From contig OY829329.1 of the NCBI GenBank assembly GCA_963691655.1, positions 20,350,708 to 20,414,707 on the forward strand: a DNA stretch of 64,000 bases. The letters run 5' to 3'. Numbering within the stretch: position 1 is the stretch's first letter; each line of letters opens with the position of its first letter. The position numbers and the translations under genes were made by a program. A model generated the notes under the pieces. That model was given only the letters and a program-made list of their open reading frames with translations. It had not been told where the DNA came from and made no database searches. This DNA comes from Toxonevra muliebris (Eukaryota > Arthropoda > Insecta > Diptera > Pallopteridae). This document shows positions 37,140 to 48,361 of this stretch, piece by piece.

Positions 37140-37999
37140 ACTCAAATTCAAAAATGTTTATCCTGGTAAAAATAAAGTGGCATATGATCGTGAGAAGGCG
37201 AAAAAAGTTGTGACCATTCTGAAGAAAAATCGAATCACATCGGGAAGGAAATTGGCGATGAAGGCTGATTGATCATACGCAGGACTAAGAAGGAAGCTGG
37301 GCTGAAGACGTACAAGGTGCAAAAAATTCCGAATAGAAACGCTGTCAGGAATGAAACAACAAAACAACGACCTAGAAAGCTGAAACAAGATTATGTAATG
37401 AAATTCGAATACTGCATAATGGACGACGAGACTTACATTTTAGCTGACTTTCCCCAGCTTCCTGGGCAGGAATTTTATAACGCCGATTGCCGAGGAAATG
37501 TCGCGGACAAATTCAAAGCCGAAAAGATGGCAAAATTCCCAAAGAAATTCCTTGTTTGGTAGGCAATTTTTAGTTGTGGTAATAGAAAAGCTCATTCGTG
37601 ACATCGGGTACAAACAACGACGAAATACATGTGACAGAAGGCTTGCAAAAGAGGTTGTTTTCATTTTTACGCTAAAATTAAATACCCACTTTTTTTTGCC
37701 CTGATCTCGCTTCATCTCATTATGGCAAAGCGGCCTTAGAGTGGTTTAAACGGGATGAAGTGTTTTTAGTGTCTAAAGAAGTCAATCCACCAAACTGTCC
37801 AGAACTAAGACCGATTGAGAGATACTGGGCTTTAGTAAAAAGGGAGATGAAGTTAACTAAAAAAGTGGACAAAGACCTTCAAGACTTTAAAAGAAAGTGG
37901 TCTTTAGCAGCTATGAGGGTGTCGGACACTACCATAAAAACATTAATGGACGGGGTTCCTGAAAAAGTAAAATTTTTATCAAAAAATAATAGCTTTTAG
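37140..37999 (+). pseudogene. ITmD37E transposase relic
   Basis: The pieces read KNKVAYDREKAKKVVTILKK, then (after a TGA at 37270) RRTKKEAGLKTYKVQKIPNR, then CIMDDETYILADFPQLPGQE with the first Asp. FPKKFLVWQAIFSCG is followed by an AHS frame break. The next pieces are PDLASSHYGKAALEWFKRDE (second Asp) and VNPPNCPELRPIERYWALVK with the catalytic Glu. There are 37 residues between the second Asp and the Glu, giving DD37E, the signature of the ITmD37E family known mainly from mosquitoes. It ends at the stop near 37999. The N-terminal HTH region is missing and several frameshifts are present. Confidence 0.78.
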
Positions 38000-38094
38000 T
38001 TTCTCATTTTTTTTGGAATGAAATTTTTCTACAAGGCACCACCTCTAAGATGGCAATTCCAAGACTCTAAGAATAAAACTTTCCAAAACTCACG

Positions 38095-38145
38095 AAACGC
38101 TTAGACAAGGCCTTCTATGGGCTGTTGTGCCATAACACAAATTTG
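38095..38145 (+). mobile_element. SINE 3' end fragment
   Basis: CTTAGACAAGGCCTTCTATG followed by GGCTGTTGTGCCATAACAC matches the last 50 bp of the SINE tails at 30750-30885 and 40525-40665. Confidence 0.45.
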
Positions 38146-38224
38146 ATTTTTCCGGGTTAAGGTTAAGGAAGGAGAGGGTAAGAAAATGTCTCTCTTGAAA
38201 GTATCCGTATTCGTATACTGTAAC

Positions 38225-39715
38225 ATACGGTCAACCACGCTACAATCTTGGGCGACATATAGGACTCACCGCTACCCCACGCTACCATGAGAGGTCTGGC
38301 GAACTGCCGATCGAAATATCGGAAGATGAAGCAAGGAATCCTACAGGATGTAGCTCTATAACTGCAGCTATTTAGCCACTACAACTCCAGATTGCCTCAA
38401 CCACAAGGAAATATTACACTCGTCTCATATGCGGACGACTGCACAATTCCCTTCACAGGCAACATCCCCGAGCTCTGTGAAGACCTGAACACCTACCTGG
38501 CATCCATTGTGTCATTCTTACACGACCGAAACTTGCTACTCTCAACAGAAAAATCTACCACAACACATTTCACCAACTGGACGAAGAAAGTTGGCCAGAT
38601 TTTTGACATTAATATCGAAGGCAGATGCATACCAACGGTGAAATATCCTAAAATACTGGAGGTCACCTTCAACAGGCTACTTACCCTTTCAACACACGTC
38701 AAAAGTCTGCGCAATCACTTAAGAGGACAAAACAACGTTCTGAAGAGCCTAGCAGGGAGCCCACGAGGACAAAAAAAACTATCCTGACCACCAATGCGAC
38801 ACCAATCTGGACTCCATTTAACTACTTCTCTTGAGCCAAAAATTTGAATATGATTGGCCTGGGAGCTAGTGCCTTCTGTGCTTCCTGTGGTTTGGAGGAA
38901 GAATGTGAAAAGACGGCTGATAACTTTCTTAGTGTCCGCCTCGCTGAGACTGACACTGAGAGACGAACACATGAGCTCTTCAATATCGCAGGATCTGCTA
39001 AGATTTATTAATAAGTCTGGTAGATTTAAAGAATAGGAAAAGGGAACACAGGATATAAGTAGTACAATGGACGTAAAACTTGTCTGAGTGCTGTATGCCT
39101 GAATATTTTGTTTGCAGTTCAACAAAAAAAAAAAATATAGAAAAGCCTGCAAGGACACCAAAACGCACTCCTATGCACCGCTACAGGCTGCCACCTCATG
39201 ACACAGGAATACCACCTGCACGAAGAGACCAAAACGTTCAGCTACCACAATACGCTACTCGCGAAACAGTTCCTACTCGCATGCCATCTGGATGATCACC
39301 CTAATACGCATCTAACAACCATCACACCACCACCAAAGTATGTGCAAAAATCTGACGTAGTAGAAGGCTGACTTGAAGCAATTTATCAACCTCGCATCAC
39401 TCGATAATGCAAAATATAGGGTTGTACTCAACTCGTTACATACGAAGCTGGACCCATTGCCAAGGTTGCATTTGATCTAGAAGAGGGCTTCCAAGCGAAA
39501 CGCTTGCACAACTGAGATCAGGCTGGAGCCGCATGCTAAATTGTTACATGTCAAGAATCAATGAGAAAGCAACAAACACCTGACCAGACTGTGGCACGGC
39601 TCACGTCTTTTCCAGCCCAAAACATCCAACAGATTTGACTCTACACTATCACCCCATTGACGTGGACCGCTTTCTGGTCCTTGACTTAATGGAAAATACT
39701 TGGCACAACCATTTA
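38225..39715 (+). pseudogene. jockey-clade retrotransposon relic, interrupted by another element
   Basis: The RT part has SKYRKMKQGILQ (about 38300-38350), VSYADDCTIPFTG with the catalytic YADD (38410-38450), KSTTTHFTNWTKKVGQIFDI, PTVKYPKILEVTF and QNNVLKSLAGS. It breaks at TTNATPIWTPFN (38820). The same protein resumes at about 39165 in another frame with CTATGCHLMTQEYHLHEETK, LLAKQFLLACHLDDHPNTHL, then LAQLRSGWSRMLNCYMSRIN, a CGTAHVF finger remnant and HPIDVDRFLVLDL, ending near 39715. Between 38836 and about 39150 lies foreign sequence (separate entry). Several stops and frameshifts; no 5' half. Confidence 0.83.
38836..39150 (+). pseudogene. Second non-LTR fragment nested in the jockey relic
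   Basis: The plus strand reads IGLGASAFCASCGLEEECEK, TADNFLSVRLAETD and ISQDLLRFINKSGRFKE. This is the C-terminal zinc-finger segment (Cys-x-x-Cys, then E.A.+FL) and tail that follow RNase H in I/R1-type elements. It ends in an A-rich tract (AAAAAAAAAAAA near 39123-39134), consistent with a poly-A tail. The jockey coding sequence continues after the tract, so this copy probably inserted into it in the same orientation. Confidence 0.65.
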
Positions 39716-40524
39716 ATTAAACAAATTGATCATAATTTTTATGACTTTATTTGTAGCTGCTACAACAACAACAACCTATGAAATCTGCTATAAGCCCTTT
39801 TTCTCTATCTAGTCTTTTTCGGAGACCTCATCTAGCTAAATAAATTAAATTGAACACACAAACACTAACTTATACAAAGAGTGCCAGGTACCTGGGAGGC
39901 ATAGTCAATATAGAGCATAGGATTATAAAGGTTCGCATGTTCGGTAAGAAATATGGCCCTTTCTAAGTGGAAATGTAAACCAATGAATCCAAAATAGAAA
40001 CCCTCTATATCTTTAGGCCTAACGAGCCCTTTCTCTTACAAGAATAAGACTATATTAGCTCGATTGATGGTTGTTTTGTTATTCAGTTCTGTGCACTTGA
40101 TCACTTCAAGCATTTCCTTCTTTGGTGGGCTAGGACTCTCAAAAGGTAATGGATCTTCCTAGAAAATAATCAATTAAACTACTTATGATTTTGGGGCTTC
40201 AATTTTCGTTTACATAGCAAAAGCTCTCAAAAAATTCTTCTTTGTGCCCTGAATCCCCATCTAGGCACAGTGCACCAGATTTTTAGAAATTGCTATACTT
40301 TTCTTTATGTTTTCACTATGTTCGTTGATTGTCTCTCTACTCTCCCTCTCTCTAATGTTATCCACGTTTCCCTATATCTATTAGCTGGCCATGCATTACT
40401 GATCAATTTATATATTTAACGCTCGGCACCGTCAAAAATCAAAAATACAAACTGTTCTACACAGCACCACCTCGTGACTGGGAATGGCGTAACCTCCACG
40501 AGTAAATAAATGCCTGTGAAAAGC
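39716..40524. other. Non-coding DNA
   Basis: No supported gene. The 5' flank of the SINE tail (CAGCACCACCTCGTGACTGG near 40460) resembles AGGCACCACCTCTAAGATGG near 38034, so part of this is repeat. Confidence 0.4.
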
Positions 40525-40665
40525 TTTTCACTTCGCCGTTCGGATTCGGCACAAAACTGTAGGTCTCTTCCTTCGTGTACAAATATAACTCACATAACAT
40601 GAATAGATGCGAAAAGCTCGGTCTAAGCCTTCCACGGGCTGTTAAGCCATAAATGAAGAATTTGC
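40525..40665 (+). mobile_element. SINE 3' part, copy 2
   Basis: CTTCGCCGTTCGGATTCGGC followed by AAAACTGTAGGTCTCTTCC, ACAAATATAACTCACATAAC and GGTCTAAGCCTTCCACGGGC, and ending CTGTTAAGCCATAAATGAAG. The GCCGTTCGG..TCGGC block is also shared with the tRNA-headed SINEs at 19877 and 56637, which links the two groups. Confidence 0.65.
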
Positions 40666-41555
40666 TGAAAAGAGCACATTTGGTCATCACTGTTTTAAAG
40701 ACAATAAATTCTTTTTTAGGAGACTATGAAAATTAAATCTAGAGGTTAATTTTCAAAGTCATGACTTAAGTTCATGTCAATTTCGTTATTTGAAGTTATA
40801 TATAAATAGGTTAATGAACAAATGTAGTCATCACAACAACAATGTATATAGAGACGGGCAAATCAGACGGCCGTTTCGGAATAAATTCAGTTAATAACAT
40901 ATTTTTCATTATTTCTATTTTTTTGGAGAATTTTAATAACATTTGTATATTTTAAGATTCACTTTTACTGTTTGTTTTTTATAGAATATTTTTAGAAATT
41001 CATAGAAATTACGCCATTTTCATGATTTCCAAGAATGGTTGATTTGTGTATGTGTGTGTGTGTGTTTTATTAATATGACACGCGCATCATTTTCTTCCAA
41101 AAACTTCATATCCCCATGCGATGATGATGATGATTATGATCTTGTAACCCACACACATGCACACGTAGTTAGCCAGCCATGCCTCATGCGGTTTTTATTT
41201 GTGTGATAATTCCACAAGAATAAAACTACACTACTTTAGACTGCGTATGCAAGTAAATTTCTGGCAGCAGCTTTCATAATTACAAGTGGCACGTGACTAT
41301 GTGAACGTATGTCATCGTAGTCTTAAGTAGCAATGGCAATAGAAATGGCAACAATTGTCCAACTAACTAATTTGGGCAATAACATGATACTTGCTTGACG
41401 TCATCGTCAAAATAATTTCGTTAAAATTTTTTTTTTTAAATTTAAGCAGCAAAAGTTATTCCTTAAAATTTATATTTTAATTGTATAAAAGTTAAAGCAC
41501 AAGTTTTCTTTTTTATTTCATATCTACAGTAGTTAGTTTTTTTATTAATAACTAA
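40666..41555. other. 3' flank of Mpp10 and non-coding DNA
   Basis: On the minus strand, AATAAA-type polyadenylation signals lie just past the Mpp10 stop (about 41538-41545 and 41514-41520). GT and GAT microsatellites occur near 41048-41064 and 41120-41140. Confidence 0.5.
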
Positions 41556-44500
41556 TTATAATTTTAATTTTTTCGCGGATAACGTTTTGGCATCTGGTTT
41601 CTTTTTGGTTGCCTTCTTTGTTGCTGCTGCATTTGTGGCATTTGTAGTATCTTGGAGTTTGGAGAAGAAAGCCTTGGATGATTTTAGAGACGTGTGATCG
41701 TTGTTGGCAGTCATCTGGAGAAGAAAAACAGAAAGAGAATATATGAAATTAATGGTGAATGGTGGTGGACTTCTATAAGATAAAATAATTAGAGCGGAAA
41801 TCAAAGTGAGAGAAGATAAAAGAAGGGAGGAAATAGTTTTTAGGAAGGATACAACCTTAAAAGGTTGGAGGAATGAGGAGGCAGGAGTGACGTAAACGGG
41901 AAGAGTAAAGGGAACAGAAAGAGAACGAGAAAATTGGGAAGAGTGAAGGGACCGTGGGAGAAGCGAGAGTGGGAGAGCGGGATTGAAGGACGAATGAGAG
42001 GAGCAAGACGAGCTATAAGAGTACGACCAATGAAACGAGCAGGACGAATGAGGTGAACAGGACGATTGAGGGGAGTAGAACGAATGAGGGGAGCAGGACG
42101 AAAGAGGGGAGCAAGACGAAAGAGGGGAGCAAGACGAAAGAGGGGAGCAAGACGAAAGAGGGGAACAGGACGACTTAGGGGAGCAAGTCGAATGAGCAGA
42201 GCAGGGCGAAAGAGGGGAACAGGGCGAAAGAGGGGAACAGGACGAATGAGGGGAACAGGATAAATGAGGGGAGTAGGACGAATGAGGGCAGTAGGGCGAA
42301 TGACGGGAGTAGGGCGAATGAGGGGAGCGGAAAGAGCAGGAGGATTAAGAGGAGCGGGAAGAGCAGGAGGATTAAGAGGAGCGGGAAGAGCAGGAGGATT
42401 AAGAGGAGCGGGAAGAGCAGGAGGATTAAGAGGAGCGGGAAGAGCAAGGAGCGGGAGGAGTAAGTAGAGCGAAGAGAGCTTAATTAAAAAAAAAACCTTT
42501 AAATTCAGGAGCAACCATAGCTTAAGTTTTTATCGGAAACAAGGGAGGCTTATACCCCCTTTCTAAGACCCGCTAGTAGTTTAGAAATCCTAAACCAACC
42601 TAAGTGTGTCTTAGAACTGGAATTCCCCCCCTTTTCCTTTAATACTCCCAAAATTTCATTGTTGCATTCTCATAAATTAGAATAGAAAAGTCGCACTCAC
42701 CTTTTCGACATTTCTCTGTTTGGTCAATGTCTTCAGCAGCTTAGCATTCTCATGTTTCTTCGAAGCTGGGATACCCAATTTTTGCCGCTGCACATCCTTG
42801 GCGTCCAATGCTTTGTGTATGGCACGCTGTTTCTCCTTCTTCTTGCGACGTTCACGATTTTTATCGGTGCGATTGCGTTCCGATTTACCCAAAAGCTCAT
42901 GTTTATGCCCCCGATACACCTCTTCTGGTGCCAGCATCTTGGCATCACTAACAGCGACCGGTGCCACCTCTTCCATGGCCACCGCCGGAGTATTGGTGAT
43001 AATTCTCGGTTCCGGTGCAATAGGTTTCGGTGTGAAGTGGAAGTTGGATAGTGCATCTAATTTAACGAATAATGCCCGCATAAGACTACGTATTTCTTTA
43101 TGTTCCTTGGGCTCTTCATTGGTAGCTGTTGTATCATTACGATTCGGATCAAGTTTATCCAATTCACGTTGATATTCTTTTTCATAGATTTGTGCCAGTG
43201 ACTCCTTGGACTTTTCCTGATCAAGCACCAGCTGTTTACGATATTCGTGAGGAGTTTGCAGAGGACGCACTTTTGCTACGACATCATCCCATGCTTGATC
43301 TTTGATACGTTGTCGTATTATATCTTCAAGGCGAAGTGTAGTCTCTTCGGTGATTACGGGTGCTGGACGGACGGTGGATTCGAACTCGAGAATTTCTTCG
43401 AGCAATGAATTTTGTGGACGATTAGCCGCTTGGACTTCACCTTTTAACTGCCAAGGCTTCTCACCGAGCACTTCATCTTCGTATTCGCGTATACGCTGTT
43501 GCAGGCGCTCCTGACGGTGTTCAAATGATGATTTCGGTTTTTCGTCATCACCTTCTTCGTCTGAATCAGTATCTGAAGCCGGCTCTTTTTCGATGTGCCC
43601 ATTTGTGTTATCCGCTGTTTCGCTGTCGGCCTCACTTTCTTCTTGTTCATTCTCTAATTGATTATCGGCGTCATTTTCAGCCAGATCATCCTCATCTTCA
43701 TCAGCGTCGTCGTCTTCTTCTTCTTGCTCTGGTTCATCAGCAAAATGATCTTTTTGTTTGAGTTTACTTTTAGTCTTTGGCTCTTCACTTAATTCATTTT
43801 CTTCCATAATAAAGAAATCTTTATATTTGGGATTATGATCATTCTCTGAATCGCTACCATCAGCACCCAAATCTTCATCGTCACCTAAATCTTCTGCAAA
43901 GTAATTAATGCCATCATCTTCGTCTTCTTCGTTTGGTTTTGTTTTCTTATGTTTTCGCATTTCTTTGGCATCTTCTGCCTCTAGGAACTCTTCCATTTCA
44001 CCCAATTTAAAGAACTTATCGTCAACTATGGAAGAGCGTAGCTTTCTTTTCGGAGCTTTTGTCTCCTTTAAACCGAAATTTTTATCTTCTGCCTCATCTT
44101 CCTCTTCATCCATTTCATCCGCATCATCCAGTTTATCATTTATGTCACCATTTTCACTCTCCAATTCTTCACTTTCACTCCCTTCTTCATCCTCCTCATC
44201 TTCATCCCCCTCATTCAATTTTATTTCCAACTTCTCTTCTCGTAATGCCAATAACTTTGCGGACTGCTCCAATAATTGTGGCAGCACGACATTGTTACGC
44301 AGCTCCAACTGCTGCCATATTTGCTCATCATCCATTCCTTCCAACACCAGTTCGGGCAGAATTTCTGCAGCACGTTGATTGGAAACATCGCTGCTTGCTG
44401 TGGCCGTATATACCTGCTGCAGCAATTGTTGTATATTCACGCATTTTTCCAGCTGTGGCCTGTGAAATTATCAAAATAAAAATAGCACGTGCGCATTCAA

Positions 44501-44621
44501 AGTTGGCAAAATCAAAAACTTACTTTAAAAATTGAGTTGGTTCCTTTATTATGTCATCAAAATTCTGTTTTATTTCTTTAAAAACTTGATCGTCTTCATG
44601 TTTTACAACTTTGACAGACAT
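41556..44621 (-). CDS. Mpp10: Mpp10, U3 small nucleolar ribonucleoprotein component
   Basis: Mpp10 is a nucleolar protein of the SSU processome. It forms a complex with Imp3 and Imp4 on the U3 snoRNP and is needed for early 18S pre-rRNA cleavages. Exons on the minus strand are 44621-44524 ([14 protein letters not shown]), 44459-42701 and 41714-41556. Introns have good sites (GTAAGT to TTTCACAG; GTGAGT to TCTTCTCCAG), and the joined frame is exactly 2016 nt, 671 aa plus stop. Visible features: an N-terminal helical segment ([15 protein letters not shown]), long acidic tracts (about residues 116-160 and 240-330), the conserved [14 protein letters not shown] motif, the conserved C-terminal core ([20 protein letters not shown], about 410-430), a basic [13 protein letters not shown] stretch, and the terminal [13 protein letters not shown] motif supplied only by the last exon. 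That motif is a strong reason to accept exon 3. No lesion seen. Confidence 0.95.
42060..42440. repeat. Purine-rich minisatellite in Mpp10 intron 2
   Basis: Units of about 15 bp of the type GGGGAGCAGGACGAAAGA run from 42060 to 42340. They change to a 24-bp form (GGAGCGGGAAGAGCAGGAGG + ATTA) repeated four to five times to 42440. The strand is almost all purine on the plus strand. It lies wholly within the 986-bp intron 41715-42700. The long open frames on both strands follow from the repeat and are not genes. Confidence 0.85.
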
Positions 44622-46843
44622 TTTTTACTTATTTTAACTTTTTTAATATTAGTTTTAATACAAAATGTAAAATAAAATCGCGTACACACGAAGTAAACAA
44701 CAAAATTACGGCATGAAAAATAAGTAGCAGTGCTGCCAAATCAAATCAATTTCATGCAAATCGTTTAGACGTTCGAGCATGCTCGAGGACTGCAGGTCGC
44801 CTCAAGCTCTAAACAGAATTGAGCCGTACGATGATAAAGAGGTCGACGGCTACATAAACAGCTACCGTTGGCGTTTACCACAGACAAATTTCAACATGTG
44901 AAGGCAAAAAAAAAAAAACGGCGGTTATCGAGTATGCTCGAAGAAAATCAAAATATTTTGATTTTTGCCAACGGCCTGAAGACATGCTCGTGCGTGTGAA
45001 CGCGTATCGGTCCAACTTTATACATTTCTTATTTCAAAGCAAACGTTTTTGAGTGAATATCGCAAACAAAATGAAGAAATGTTGAGTGAATTCATTGAAA
45101 TTTATAACATATTTCGAATTTTATAAAAACAAGGTATTAAAAAACAAAACCTATGAAACGCTATTAAAAAACTAAAGGAAATAGAGTAGGAAATTTCATT
45201 TATTGTAGCTGCAGCAGCGAATGCCTGCGCCATTGTGCGCTGTTTCTTTGACGGCTACCACATTATGACGGTCTCATAACAAGCGCTACAGTGTAAACAA
45301 AAACGTAATTTGTTCATCGGAGATGTCTTCTACCGCCGTCTTCTAGTATGCTCGGTACTTATTGCCAGTACATTCTTTGATTTGCTGCTAATAACCGCGG
45401 GAAGACGGGACAAGAAAACCATATCTATGTATTAACAGGCAATTTTCTGGAGTTTATTTTGTATTTTTCCTACTTCTACTATATATTTCTCTTTTTGGCA
45501 TTACTTTCATATAAATTATTTATACTAAAAAATTATAAAAATAATTTAATTGTCTATAACAAAGTTTGTTGTATTTCCTTTGTAAAAACTAGCTCTGAAT
45601 TAAATTTTAGAAAATCAGAGCTCCATAAAATGGCAAAATTGTAGATAGAGCAAATAATAGTACGGGAAATAAAATTGTATTAAAATCTAGTATAATAAAA
45701 AAAAACGAAGGCAATTTCGAAAATGGAATGGAAAAAATTGCTGGCTATAATTGCCTAATCTAAAAGCAGGCATAGTTGCACTTGTGAAAATATTTTAATG
45801 CAACCACAATGTACAAATGGGCACAGCTTCAATTGTTCACATGAAAAATCTAGATGCCTATTCCCCACTATGAGTTAAACGAAATTTCACATATGTATGC
45901 TCTCTTTTAGATCTGGCAAATACTACCAATATGAAAAGAGAATGGGATAAAAATGCTTCTTCTGACAAGTTATATTTTTGTATATGAAGAAAACCTTCAA
46001 TGTTACGCCAAGTCCAAACGACGAAGTGAAAAGCTTTTTTAGACGATTTTTACTTTGGAAGTTTGTCATTACCAGCCAAAAAATTTTGACGAACAATAAA
46101 TAAAACATTTGTAAATTAATTGTCTTCGAAAATTAAAAATACCATTGAAACTCTCGCATATTTTCCCCCTAACAAATATTTTTTAATTAATACTAAAATT
46201 ATTTGAAAAATAATAAAGCACATACAAACATAAAAAAAAAATTTAAATTTTTTATCTTCCTGGCAGCACCAACACACAAACGAGCTGAAAACAGCTGTTT
46301 GGAATATGAAGAATAATGTACAACAAACAGGGTGGAACTTTCAATTTCACAAAATTGCATGTAACAAAAAAAATAACTGTGTCAAAACCAAAAAATCGCT
46401 GGAATTTAAAATGTTCTCTTGATTATTTCAAGCGCCAGTGTGCATTTTTTACGGTAATCATATACTGGGATTTTACAATAAATAAATTCTCATTTTGAAG
46501 TTAAAATTGTTTTTAGTTTAATCAAATTATTAACTAAAATAAAAATGTAAGAAGATTTTGAACTTTTTAAGGGACGTTCTTCAATTTATTTCGGTATATC
46601 GTGCTACTTCTCGCATAAATTTCTGCTATTTTTTTACTTCTTTAGTCAGTTTCTCATCATCCATTTCTTAATTAATTACAATAATTTATCTCTCCTCCAG
46701 AATATATCATATTTCCTCTTATTATGTCTCTGGATTCAAATGTGAACAACTTTCTATCAAAATTTATGCCGGTGTTGAAAGTTGCCCAACTTTTTGCGTT
46801 TTTATTCGGCAATCCGGCACATGCGGAAGACAATGAAGTTTAC
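44622..46843. other. Upstream flank of Mpp10 and non-coding DNA
   Basis: The first ~100 bp should hold the Mpp10 promoter and 5' UTR (minus strand), but no TATA box is visible. GCATGCTCG motifs recur (about 44777, 44932, 44983, 45349), hinting at an old foldback repeat. No exon supported. Confidence 0.4.
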
Positions 46844-46935
46844 TGCATATAAAAGCATGTAGTTCAATTTAGCTGTCAGCCGCATTCAAATGCAACCGGA
46901 CGCAAATACAAGTTATGGAGTTCCACATAGGATAG
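46844..46935 (+). promoter_or_regulatory. Possible TATA promoter without an open gene
   Basis: CATATAAAAGCATG (TATAAAAG at 46850-46857) is followed by an Inr-like TGTCAGCC about 25-30 bp on and a short ATG frame of 16 codons. It lies 440 bp upstream of the TATA box of the secreted-protein gene and could be a decayed paralogue's promoter. Weak evidence. Confidence 0.25.
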
Positions 46936-47297
46936 GATAGCTCTTTAGAAATCAGAGCTGCTTGTCTATTTAATCTTTGTTATTTTTGGAGTAGCTACGA
47001 GGTCAGCGTTTTGACAATCTTTTGTTAGGGACTATACTTAAATATCAGTTGAAAGAATTTATAATTCATTAAAGTACTTCCCCAAGCTTTATTTACTCTA
47101 TATTTAAAATCAATACATAAAAAAAACTACATAAATCAACTACATCCGGCTGATAAACATTTATTTATCAACAGTTGTACAAATGCAAAAAAAAATATGA
47201 CGCAGCGCAGCATCAAAATATTAAAAGTGAAAATTTCGCATATATGTTTAGGTACACGTACTTTTCAAGACAATGAAATGGTATCATTTTCATTTGG

Positions 47298-47332
47298 TAT
47301 AAATATGAAAGTTCATTTTTGGAAACACCAGT
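47298..47332 (+). promoter_or_regulatory. TATA/Inr promoter of the DP-repeat secreted protein gene
   Basis: TATAAATA at 47298-47305 is followed about 30 bp later by an Inr-like ACCAGTAG (about 47327-47334). The 5' UTR would be near 55-60 nt with no intron before the ATG at 47387. Confidence 0.65.
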
Positions 47333-47386
47333 AGAAACAATTTAAGTATTTAGTCAAGTTCCCCTAAGTCAGTTAAAGTAATAGAA

Positions 47387-48052
47387 ATGAAATTCTCAGT
47401 TCAGTTTTGGTTTGCATTATTGGCAACGTTTGTGGTTTTCACAACCGCAGCACCGGGTGATGAGCCAGCCGATCCCACTGATCCAGCCAATCCCATTGAT
47501 ACCACGGATCCTACTGATCCAGCCAATCCCGCTGATACCACGGATCCTACCGATCCAGCCAATCCCACTGATCCAACCGATCCAGCCAACCCCACTGATC
47601 CAGCCGATCCCACTGATCCAGCCGATCCCACTGATCCAACGGATCCTACTGATCCAACCGATCCCGTTGACCCTACTAATCCTACTGAGCCTACAGATCC
47701 TACAAACTCTACCGATCCAACTGAAATAACAGTGAAACCAACAACGAAGCCCATTACTACAACAAAGGGACCCATTACTACAACAAAGAAACCCATTACT
47801 ACAACAAAGAAGCCCAACAATAGAACAACAAGAAGAACTACCAGAAGAACAACAAGAAGAAGAGGAACTACAAGGAGAGTAAGAACTACAAGAAGAAGAG
47901 GAAGAACTACAAGAAGAAGAGGGAGAACTACAAGAAGAAGAGGGAGAACTACAAGAAGAAGAGGAAGAACTACAAGAAGAAGAGGGAGAACTACAAGAAG
48001 AAGAGCAAGAACAACCCGAAGATCACCTGCCGGACGTCGTCGCTCTGGTTAA
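47387..48052 (+). CDS. Secreted low-complexity protein: acidic DP repeats then basic TTRRRGR repeats
   Basis: Single exon, 221 aa; the ATG at 47387 has an AGAA context. Residues 1-22 are a clear signal peptide (MKFSVQFWFALLATFVVFTTAA), so the product is secreted. Residues 24-115 are tandem three-residue steps of DPT/DPA/NPT type. Residues 116-144 are a Thr/Lys/Pro linker (PITTTKK repeats). Residues 145-221 are Arg-rich, with about six copies of TTRRRGR. The mature chain is thus strongly acidic at one end and strongly basic at the other. There are no cysteines and no known domain. A polyadenylation signal AATAAA lies near 48080. The gene at 51461 has the same plan. Repetitive secreted proteins of this kind in flies include salivary glue and mucin-like proteins, but I cannot assign a name or a tissue. 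Confidence 0.8.
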   Translation: MKFSVQFWFALLATFVVFTTAAPGDEPADPTDPANPIDTTDPTDPANPADTTDPTDPANPTDPTDPANPTDPADPTDPADPTDPTDPTDPTDPVDPTNPTEPTDPTNSTDPTEITVKPTTKPITTTKGPITTTKKPITTTKKPNNRTTRRTTRRTTRRRGTTRRVRTTRRRGRTTRRRGRTTRRRGRTTRRRGRTTRRRGRTTRRRARTTRRSPAGRRRSG

Positions 48053-48153
48053 GTTAAAGATTTGCATTAATACTAAGAAATAAAACTAAATAAATAAAAA
48101 AAAGAAAAGCACATTTTAATATTACTTTAGTAGTATAAAAAGGATATAATTTT

Positions 48154-48361
48154 CAGTGTGGCCAACTTTTGTTTTTCAAAATCCGCTAAAATGAAGAATA
48201 AAACGCGTATTTTCTTAAAAAAAAAGCGTTAAATTTTTTTCCTTTTTTTCAAAGATATTTTAAATTGAAAAAACGTGCAGAGCGCTAAATCACTTTTTTT
48301 CGCGTTTTAATTTTCAAAAAGCACTAAAATCAGCGGGAAAAGCGCTAAGTTGGCCACACTG
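48154..48361. mobile_element. hAT-type MITE with 8-bp target-site duplication
   Basis: The ends CAGTGTGGCCAACTTTTG and the mirrored GCTAAGTTGGCCACACTG (CAGTG termini) are flanked by a perfect 8-bp direct repeat ATAATTTT at 48146-48153 and 48362-48369. The interior is AT-rich with GCGCTAA / GCGTTAA motifs in inverted order. Length 208 bp, no coding capacity. The 8-bp duplication and terminal sequence fit the hAT superfamily. Confidence 0.9.

Noticed and set aside
41840..42514. 224-codon proline-rich frame on the minus strand and its plus-strand counterparts
   Set aside because: Lies inside Mpp10 intron 2 and results from the purine-rich minisatellite.
42720..44535. Several Ser-, His- or Pro-rich frames on the plus strand
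   Set aside because: Shadows opposite the acidic coding sequence of Mpp10 exon 2.
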